DNA from: Laburnicola sp. R22_1
Taxonomy: Eukaryota > Ascomycota > Dothideomycetes > Pleosporales > Didymosphaeriaceae
Direction: 5' to 3'
Length of the DNA: 64,000 bases
Assembly (NCBI GenBank): GCA_014281115.1
Contig: JACONQ010000004.1
Coordinates: 2,170,001-2,234,000 of the forward strand
In this document: positions 56,514 through 64,000 of the stretch, in pieces
Layout: every line of letters begins with the position of its first letter
Position numbering within the stretch: the first letter of the stretch is position 1
Translations under genes and position numbers: made by a program
The notes under the pieces: model-generated
What the model was told of the DNA's origin: nothing
Seen by the model: the letters and a program-made list of their open reading frames with translations, nothing else
The model's database searches: none

Positions 56514-59500
56514 CATCGTTCCCAATAGTCGGTCCGACTGTTAGTTACTGTTACTGACAGTCGGATTCCTGGGCAGTCGGTCAGTAAGGGGACCCCCTTC
56601 CGTAACTGGCTGATGGATGAGGCTGTAGTTACTGCAGTAACTGGCCTATACAGAGATTTTACTGGTGTTAAGGCTGGAGATGAAACCTGCCAAGGGCGCC
56701 AGTGATAAGCTGTGGAGATTAGATGCCGGATTCGTCAAATCTCTATAATAAACTCAACTTTCTCTATCTCCTAGTCACAGCCTAACACCCATCAATATAA
56801 GGTCCTTCTTAACGTCCCAGAATCATACGCCTCGCCACCCGACGTCGTCGTCGGCCAGCCCCAGTACCCAGGCCGCGGCCACCCACTTTGCGTCGTCCCG
56901 CCATCTTAAGAAGGCAAGGGCGACCTCGCCAACGCCCTCTACGTCCTCATCCATTGTATCGTCGGGCCCGACGCCCTCAACGCCCAAGGCTGCGGCTAAG
57001 TCGCTCTCGAAGGCCTTCCCCCGCAAAGTGGGCCAGAACAACGGCGTTGAGTTCCCAGTGGACTGGAATAATATACACTACGCCAATAAGCTTCTAGTGG
57101 CGTCGCGGGTGGGATATCGGGTACGGGACCTGCGCCAGATCTCTGGCAAGGCCAAGTCGTCAAATATCTGGCGTTACGGCGCGGACCTAGTCTATATTGA
57201 CGCTGTTGGCAAGCGCACAAGGCTCTGGCTCTGTAAGACCTGCCACCTGAAGGGGTTGACGACGGCTTGCAAAGCTGTCAATTCCACTGCGCATATCGCC
57301 ACCTATCTCCAGAAAGAGCACTCCATTGGTGTTGTAAGTGGCCAGCTGTTCCCGACAGGGCGCCCAGGGCCCCTGGATCTATGGGCAGCGTCGCGGGCAG
57401 CGGGTAGTGCCTTTGGGGGGAGCCATACGCCATGGCAGGAGACGTTGTTGTTGAGGGCGTATGTGGACTGGGTGATACTGCAAGACGTGAGTTTCAACTT
57501 AGCCACCTCGGCTGAAGTCCGGAGTCTTATTGCGTGGAATTGGCTCGACCTTCTTGAAGCTCTACTATCATCGACAACCACCCTTTCTAGCTATATAGTA
57601 GATGGTTTGAAAGCGCGCAAAGCGAAGGTTCGATTGATACTAAACTTGGCTGTCAGCAGTGTGGCGTTGAGCGTGGACGTATGGACTTCTCCAAACCACT
57701 TTTTATTTCTGGCAGTAGTTGCCCACTTTGTTGGTATGCCAAGCCCTTACTAGTAGCGCGTCGTCCGAAGACCCCTCGAACTTCGCAATATTACTATGAA
57801 TTACTGTATTTTAACAACTTACAGATATCAATAACTAACCTTAGGATTTGCTTATTGGCTTCAAGAACCTCCTTGGGGACTATACGGGCGCCAATTAGGC
57901 TATTGCCATCCTCTCCGTCATTAACGACTACAATATCGCCACCTAGTTCAGCTGTTTTGTGGGCGACAATGCGACAAACAACGACGCTAAGCTTATCGCG
58001 GGCCTCAACCTCCACCCTGACATTTCCATCACCTTTGAGCACCGTATACGCTGCGCGGGCCATATAATCAACCTTGTCGTTAAGGCCCTGATATATGGCA
58101 ATGGTGTTAGCAAGTTTGAAGAAGAGTTAGCTTAGGCCGCTCCTTAGGATTAATTTCAACTGTATAGAAAGCATGGGATTGTTGGGAAGCTCCACAACTT
58201 TGTGAATGCTGTCCTTGCGTCCTATAAACGCCGCGAGCTGTTCACGACTATACAAACTGAGCTGGGCGACAAGGACCCCTCTGGCGATTTGGCAGTATCT
58301 ATTTAATACAGGACGGCGGGATTAGGTGGCACTCCGTGTATCGCATGCTCTTACGCTGTCATGAGCTTCGAGACCCGATCTCCAGGTTCACGCGTCGGTG
58401 GAGAGCTCTGTCGGGCGCTGACGACGTCGCCGCCGATGAGGACGGCGATGAGGAGGACAAGGAGGAGCTGGACTACGACCCATTAGCCAACGCCCTCTTA
58501 GACGATGAGTGGGATGACGTTAAAGAGCTCGCCGACTTCCTTGAGCTCTTCTATTAGATAACTTTAAGACTTGAGGGCAACGTCAGCACCTCTAGGTACA
58601 GGAGTCTCTGGCAGACGCTCGTCAACTTGCAACACCTCTAGCGGAGACTCTACAAAGTTAAAGACGCTGTCGCCTACAAGCCTAACAACTCCTACATTAA
58701 AAACGCTACTGGGTTTATAATACAGAAGCTTACGTCGTATTTTATTAAGCTCGTGATGGATTAGCCATCCTCACCGTACTAAGTCGCGACTGCCCTTAAC
58801 CCGCAGCTTTGGCTACTCTGGTTTTAAGGGCAGTGGTCAGCCTACCTAGCTTGGTATAAGAAAGCTGAGAGATCCCTAAAAGACGTCTTTCAACGGTATG
58901 TTGATGCGGAGGAGGAGGAGCTAATTGAGCTTGACGCCTCCGCCCTCTGTCGTCGCAAAACGCCGGGTGGCAAATATCACGACGAGGAGTTCGAGGAGAC
59001 TATGGCTGTCAACCTCCACTTACAGACCAACTCCCGGGCTCACAAGAAAGCCCGGACGTTAAACGAGCTGACGACGTATTTTGACAATATACGCGGAGAC
59101 CTCCTTGTTGCTCAGGACGAGGACCCGATTTACGGAGACCCCATAACTTGGTGGCATTACGTGGGCAAGAAACAGTACCCTATTTTGTAAAAAGTCGCCC
59201 TTGATTATTTATCTATACCTGCCACCTCTTGTGAGTGTGAGAGGTGCTTCAGCAAAGCACAGAGGACTATATTAACGGATAGAAACCTCCTTTCTCCAGC
59301 TACAATAGAGGCCTTGCAACTCCAACGTAATTGGATTCAAAACAAGGCTATTAGGAGTGAGCTAAACGAGCTTACAGCTCACATCTCCGCCAGAGGGATA
59401 TTTGAGGATATAGACGACGATTTGAGGTGTACGACTCCAGTAACTCCAGTAACTGCACCCTTCAGTTACGGAGCTATTGAGTAGTAAGCAGTTACGGCAG

Positions 59501-59615
59501 CCCTCAGTTACTGTACTCAACCCACCCCCCATCAGTCGGTCAGTCGGGCGAGACGTACAGTTACGGCTTCAAATATATCCAATAGTTACTAGTAACCGAC
59601 TATTGGAAACGTTGT
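56514..59615 (+). mobile_element. hAT DNA transposon, 3.1 kb, inactivated
   Basis: Bounded by a perfect 8-bp target duplication AAGAGAAG at 56506-56513 and 59616-59623. Left end CATCGTTCCCAATAGTCGG; right end (reverse complement) ACAACGTTTCCAATAGTCGG. Subterminal regions at both ends are full of GTTAC/GTAAC and CAGTCGG words in both orientations (left 56530-56650, right 59440-59610), as expected for transposase binding sites. It encodes a disabled hAT transposase. Confidence 0.93.
56830..59484 (+). pseudogene. hAT transposase pseudogene with CAG/CAA-type stops
   Basis: Homology to hAT transposases runs through the element. The first part is open (to about 57740) and includes a BED-like zinc segment WLCKTCHLKG with HIATYLQKEH. 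The next is VALSVDVWTSPNHFLFLAVV and, after a likely intron or shift, DLLIGFKNLLGDYTGAN, FVGDNATNNDAKLIAGL and HRIRCAGHIINLVVKAL. Later blocks are YLIQDGGIRWHSVYRMLL, an acidic stretch, then TWWHYVGKKQYPIL and the dimerisation region LSIPATSCECERCFSKAQRT. In-frame stops lie at 57896, 57944, 58133, 58145 and 58151, with more near 58555, 58639 and 59188. Most read TAG or TAA where CAG/CAA (Gln) is likely, the pattern left by repeat-induced point mutation. At least one frameshift lies near 58300. Confidence 0.9.
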
Positions 59616-59639
59616 AAGAGAAGCCCATAGAACCTGTAA

Positions 59640-60800
59640 TCCTCCTTTTTAAACCCATACTCGTCTAGCGTTAACTTTTTAAACCCCGGTCCGAGGAGAA
59701 GCAGGCCATGCTGCTCTTGCTTCTGCTTTTTAACTACTAGACGTAGGAGAAGTGTGTATTGTGCTGGATTATCTATGAAGGAAGGAGGGTTTTTATAGGT
59801 GAATTAGGGGTGTGGACAGGACGATGACGGGATGGGGCTGCTGAGGGGTTTGTAGTGATGGTGGTGGTGGTGGAGAGTATTATCTCTCTCGCGCGTCTTC
59901 CCCTCTATCTTTAAGAGCGTGCGAGGAGTGTTTAGCCTCTTCTCCGACTCTCGGGGGGAGGGGGAGCGGAGGGAAGAGCATGTTGACTCTTGGCAAGAAC
60001 CGCAGCAGCGCATGGCAACCTTTCCTTTAACTTCCTTGACAACGCACGAGCCGGGCATCATTTTGATTGATGGCCATTTTAAACCGCGAAACCAAACCAT
60101 TGCACGATTCTTGTCCACGTTTTTTAACAGCGCACGAGCACCACACATAGTCGTCTCTGACTCTATTTTTAAACTCCAGGACAGGACTACCAAGCCCATC
60201 GTTCCCTTCAAGTCCATTTTTAATAGCACACCAACAACCAAACCCACCGTTCTCCCTCTTCAACATTTTAAACCGCGAAACCAAAACATTGCCCAATTGT
60301 TGCCCACATTTTTACAGGCCCACCAACAGAACATAGTCGTCTGGGACCTTCATTTAGAGCCCCAAGACCAACAACCATACTACCATAGTTGCATGCATTT
60401 TCAACAGCCCACTACCAAAACCCACGGTCTTTTTCGGAGGCATTTTCCACTACCCCACGAGCGAGCAGCCCATCGATCTTTGGAAACTATCCTTCGGACT
60501 CCAAAACCACCAAGCCCATAGTCGGTCGTCTTTGGCAATGATGTTAGGAACCTCAGGACAGCCCACCCAACTCTTCTAGCGCGATTTTAGGACCCCCAAA
60601 CCCACCAAACCCATCACCACATTGTGTCGGATTTTTTTTAACAGCCCACCGAAAAAGCACATATCAGACTCGTCTCTTGTTTTTAGAACCCCACGCGCAA
60701 GCAGCACATGTTCATGGCGTAGCAAGATTTTAGAGCCACACGCGCAACCAGCACATGAGATGAGGAGGGAGTCTGTATATTTTAGTCGCCGCAATGTAAG
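59640..60800 (+). repeat. Degenerate 45-bp-period array, right block
   Basis: Boxes of T-run plus AA (ATTTTAAACC, TTTTTAACAGC, TTTTTAAACTCC) begin at about 60077, 60119, 60164, 60214, 60265, 60308, 60351, 60396 and 60441, then 60583, 60632, 60677, 60727 and 60777. The spacing is 42-51 bp. Between boxes are AACAGCCCACCA and ACATAGTCGTC words. Two copies of CATTTTAAACCGCGAAACCA (at about 60075 and 60263) are nearly identical. A chance reading frame of 200 codons (59919-60521) crosses the array and repeats HFKPRNQxIA; I do not annotate it as a gene. Confidence 0.7.
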
Positions 60801-61017
60801 CCAGGCATTGTAGTGTGTAGAAGCTACACTCGCAAAGGTAGGTCGGTATTTATACCCAAGAAATGGTGACATCCGATAAAAGAAAAGATGGAAGGCATGG
60901 ATAATCGTAATCGTAATCATTGCAATCGAACATTAGACAGACAGACGAAGACTAAACAAACAATACAAAACAGCAACAGAACGCCAGCCATCCAACTCCA
61001 CGCCTTTGTCGCACAAG

Positions 61018-63315
61018 TTACAACGTCAACCCCCCAAACAAGACATCAACCTCGTCGACTCCGCGCCCACTCTCAGACTTTCCTCCCTCCACCTTCCCTC
61101 CCACCGCCCTCCCACTCTCGGCCTTCTTCGCCGCTTTCATCTCCCGATACTCTCTGGCCACAACCTCCATAACCCTCCCCATCTGCACCTCCAACCCCTC
61201 CCTCTCCATGTCCCTCTTCACCCTCGCAAAATTCGCCTTGACAAACAACTGATACTCCCCACCTTGCCTCTTCCCCTCACCCGCATCTCCCTTCCCACCC
61301 TCTCCCTTGCCTACTCCACCCGCCCCACCCCCACCCCTAGGCACCGGCTTCGTCTGCACCAACCTCCCCTTACACCTCCCACACGAATGCCTCACCGGAT
61401 CCACCGACCGACTATGCCTCTTAAACTCATACCCACACCCCACACACTCCCAAACAAACTTATACTCAATCTTATACGAATGCTTCGTCGTAACCTCGAC
61501 CCCTCTTTCCCGAAACGCACGCGTAACTTTCGCGCCCCACGCTTTAAACTCCGCGCCGTGGGGATTATTCCGCACCTCGCTGATCATGAACGTGGTGAGG
61601 TGGCAGTACTCGTGCGCGAGCACGTTGTACAACCGGTCGGGGTCGTCGATGACTTTCTCGGCGAGCTCGATGGAGCAATGGTGCCGGATTTCGGTGCGCA
61701 TGTCGGTCGGGAGCGGTCCCGTGCGGAGGCGGATTTGCTCACGGCGCCAGTTGGCGCGGCCGGCGGTTGTTTTGAGCGTTTTGGACCAGACGAGTTTTAT
61801 GCCGCCGGTTTGGGCCGAGAGAGCGGCAATGCGGCCTGATGTGATGGTGTTGTCTATCTCTGCGAGGAAGGCTTCGGCCATGGCGTGTTTGCGGGCGGCG
61901 AAGTCTTTGCGTTGCGCGCGGATGTCGGCTACGGTTGGGGATGAAGTATCTGCAGACGCTTTCTTTGCGGGGGATTGAGACTTCTTCTTTCGCGGCGAGG
62001 TCGTGGGCGAGGGGAAAGAGTCACTTTCATCGTCTGAGAGTGTGATGGCGTTCATCTGCTTCTCAAGCTGCTTGAACAAGTTCTGTTTCCGGGGCGAAAG
62101 GAGAGGCTTGGAAGGGGAGTGCTTGTCATTCCATTGGTTCACGGTTTCCGGATCCCAGAATGCGTCGATGCTGGGTCGCAGATTGGGCGCATGCGGTATA
62201 CGAGCATTCTTCTTTGATGGGGAAGCAAGCTTTGAAGGGCTGGGCGGCTGAGGAGGCGTGCTTGGGCGCGAGATTGGGGGAGCTTTGCGCGGCGAGCGTT
62301 GTTTCTTGGGGGTTGGAGAACTGGACATACTTAGCCATGGTATATTCTAGATGGATTTGCATTCTTACTAATAAAGAATAGCATCTGCATCATAAGATCC
62401 TGCACTGGTTGGCCGAGACGAAGCAGCAAAAGATGCAGTGCGCACTCGTGCAGGTGGTGGGAGAACGAAAGATGAAGGGGGCTCCGGAGACGCTGTCAGG
62501 TCGATGACATCTTGCGCCCAGTGGGAGATGGTGCTGTGACCTTTTCGATGTGGAGGTCTTGCGGAGGTGAGAGGCGGAGGCATTGATATCGAAGGTTTCT
62601 GCGCAGGCTCTGCTGCAGCGACTTGAGTATGCAGAGCGTCCATAAATTCCTCCTGGTCTTCATCGGATTCAGAATCAGACACGACACGACGAGCTCGTGG
62701 CTGCTGCCGCCGAATCTTCGCATCTACCACTGGCTCGTCATCCTCGGCCTCGTCGCTCTCCTCATCCACGTGCTCCGGGTTCTCCTTGTCTCCTTGCTCA
62801 TCTTCTTCTCCGCAAATAATGCTCTTCTCCACATCATCTTCACCCACCAGAGCCTCCACCTCCATCTCCATATGCACCTGCACCCCACCAACACTACCCA
62901 CCTTCCCCTTCCCCGCACCCTTCTTCCTCGCCACACTCCTCGCCAATGTCCTCGCAAACAAAAGCTTCCCCGCTCCCACACCCGCGCCCTCATCCACCCT
63001 CAAACTTCTCCTCTCCTTATCAGGCGTAGCCGCCAAACTGCGCAAACTCTCATCGCTAGGCTTCCTTAACAACCGACTATTACTCGCGACCGGCCGCAGC
63101 ACACGCTGTTTCTTAACCGGCGAAGGGGGCGCAGACGCTTTCGGGACGAGCAACGAGTCTTCCGTATCTTGTGACGATGTGTAGCGGAGTTCGCGCGTCG
63201 ACGGCGATTCGCGGACGGTCTTGCGCGGGCTGGAGCGCGTCGAGCGCGCCGTCGTCGTCGTGGGTGGTATGAATATCGGACCTTCTCCGGGACTGGGTTT
63301 GCGCAGACGAGCCAT
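61018..63315 (-). CDS. SprT-like zinc metalloprotease domain protein (GCNA/ACRC-type)
   Basis: One gene across two long open frames: exon 1 63315-62369, exon 2 62320-61018, intron 48 bp (GTAAGA donor, CCAG acceptor) restoring DADAILY|YSPTPKKQRSP. The product is 749 residues. The N-terminal half is disordered, with charged Ser/Pro segments and an acidic part (DEESDEAEDDEP). The C-terminal SprT domain has the zinc-binding LAHEYCHLTTFMI (HExxH). A C4-type zinc ribbon follows (CVGCGYEF and HSCGRCKG). This layout matches GCNA-type proteins, which degrade DNA-protein crosslinks in the nucleus in other eukaryotes; the role here is inferred. The tail is Gly/Lys/Glu-rich. Confidence 0.87.
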
Positions 63316-63877
63316 TGTGTGTATGTGTGTTAGAGATATCGAAAGTGTGTGTGCGCAATTGAAAAATGATGGCGGTCGCTTGGTGACCGGTTGTTTACCT
63401 GGTTGGTCGTTGGGGCAACGGCTAGCGCCGTGACACGTGCCAAGACTATGGCCCCGGGATGCACTTCAGATGATACAGCACCGAGACATTGGTTTCTCGC
63501 ATAGCATGTTACTTCGTGATAGACAAAGTGTAAGCAAAATAATGTAGTATTCAAGAAAGCAAGACAACGCATAGAAACCTGTCAACGCCTTGTGAAGTAA
63601 TGCCGCAAAAGTGATTGGAAGATAGCATGCTAACATCATAAAAAGTACAAGCCAGACCTAACCTCATCGGGCCGGGATGATATCAAAGGAAAGCTCTGCC
63701 ACCACCACCACATCGCATAGTCGTCGCGACCACCAAGAATCACATACAGATTTCCTCCTCCCCAGACGTCATGATTTCTTCACAACTGTCAGCTGTGTGT
63801 CCGGGCCTTCCTGGCCTGCGTATGTACATCTCTAGAAATGACATGTCTTGATCAATATTTCACTTGCCGGAATGCAT
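63316..63877. other. Intergenic between two minus-strand genes
   Basis: The SprT gene promoter and the 3' region of the aconitase-like gene. No repeat or RNA recognised. Confidence 0.4.
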
Positions 63878-64000
63878 CTAAGCACTCGACTTCTTCGCCA
63901 TAGTGTTGAGAGCGCTGCCGTTCTTGAACCACTCAATCTGGCCCTCGTTGAACGTGTGCGACAGTTCGATGTCGAAGGCCTTGCCACCGTCGGCGGGGTG
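63878..64000 (-). CDS. Aconitase-like enzyme, C-terminus (5' part outside window)
   Basis: Only the last 40 codons are present, ending in TAG at 63878. The translated end contains LSHTFNEGQIEWFKNGSALN followed by TMAKKSSA. This matches the C-terminal helix of mitochondrial aconitate hydratase, where the family ends with a GSALN motif. The C-terminal KKSSA is short. Identification is based on this short segment alone, so it could be a related aconitase-family protein. The cubane-ligand cysteines lie outside the window. Confidence 0.7.
   Translation of the reverse strand, partial: HPADGGKAFDIELSHTFNEGQIEWFKNGSALNTMAKKSSA

Noticed and set aside
58336..58557. An independent small acidic protein
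   Set aside because: It is the same frame as the rest of the hAT transposase and contains its conserved YRMLLRCHELRDPI segment.
61018..63315. Two separate genes (an acidic protein and an SprT protein)
   Set aside because: A 48-bp intron joins them in frame (DADAILY to YSPTPKKQ), and a disordered N-terminus before SprT is typical of GCNA-type proteins.

Overview
This is eukaryotic DNA from a filamentous ascomycete (Pezizomycotina, probably Dothideomycetes). Genes are separated by 0.3-1.7 kb. Many carry introns of about 47-60 bp with GTAAGT-like donors, CTAAC/CTGAC branch sites and YAG acceptors. The gene content is typically fungal: a HET-domain protein, NoxB, an AA9 lytic polysaccharide monooxygenase, a GH12 glucanase, a LaeA-like methyltransferase, and Clr5- and Est1-type domains. 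The class-level placement is inference. Exon joins were worked out by hand from reading frames and splice signals.

Layout. 0-12 kb is a dense conserved block: the CCR4 deadenylase C-terminus, a SEC14 lipid-transfer protein, a Gly/Glu/Arg-rich protein of unknown function, RMI1, VPS51, a HET protein and an Mpv17/PMP22-family protein. 12-19 kb is a carbohydrate block: a hexokinase pseudogene with at least five frameshifts, an AA9 LPMO, and a divergently transcribed MFS sugar transporter. 20-23 kb is gene-poor and AT-rich with a 13-bp minisatellite. 23-39 kb holds noxB, a short-chain dehydrogenase, EMG1/NEP1, a VOC-domain protein with a long Ser-rich tail, a LaeA-like methyltransferase with eight exons, an F-box-like protein and uracil-DNA glycosylase. 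The right edge (61-64 kb) holds an SprT-type protease (one gene across two long ORFs) and the C-terminus of an aconitase-like enzyme.

The most unusual part is about 39.8-60.8 kb, between UNG1 and the SprT gene. It is built mostly of very degenerate periodic repeats. On the left the unit is about 136-170 bp. On the right, and within the left units, short A/T boxes recur about every 45 bp. A separate cluster of boxes resembling GGGACCTTTTG lies at 47.9-48.4 kb. Embedded in this are a GH12 gene, a small one-TM protein, a gene combining Clr5-like and Est1-like domains, a 375-bp non-autonomous hAT element, and a 3.1-kb hAT element with a perfect 8-bp target duplication. The transposase of the larger element carries many in-frame TAG/TAA stops of the kind repeat-induced point mutation makes from CAG/CAA. 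I cannot assign a function to the periodic arrays; they are the main candidate for something undescribed.

One dispersed repeat of about 45 bp occurs three times (20.6, 26.1 and 33.2 kb). Two copies sit at the left edge of AT-rich blocks, and the third forms the last codons of the dehydrogenase gene.
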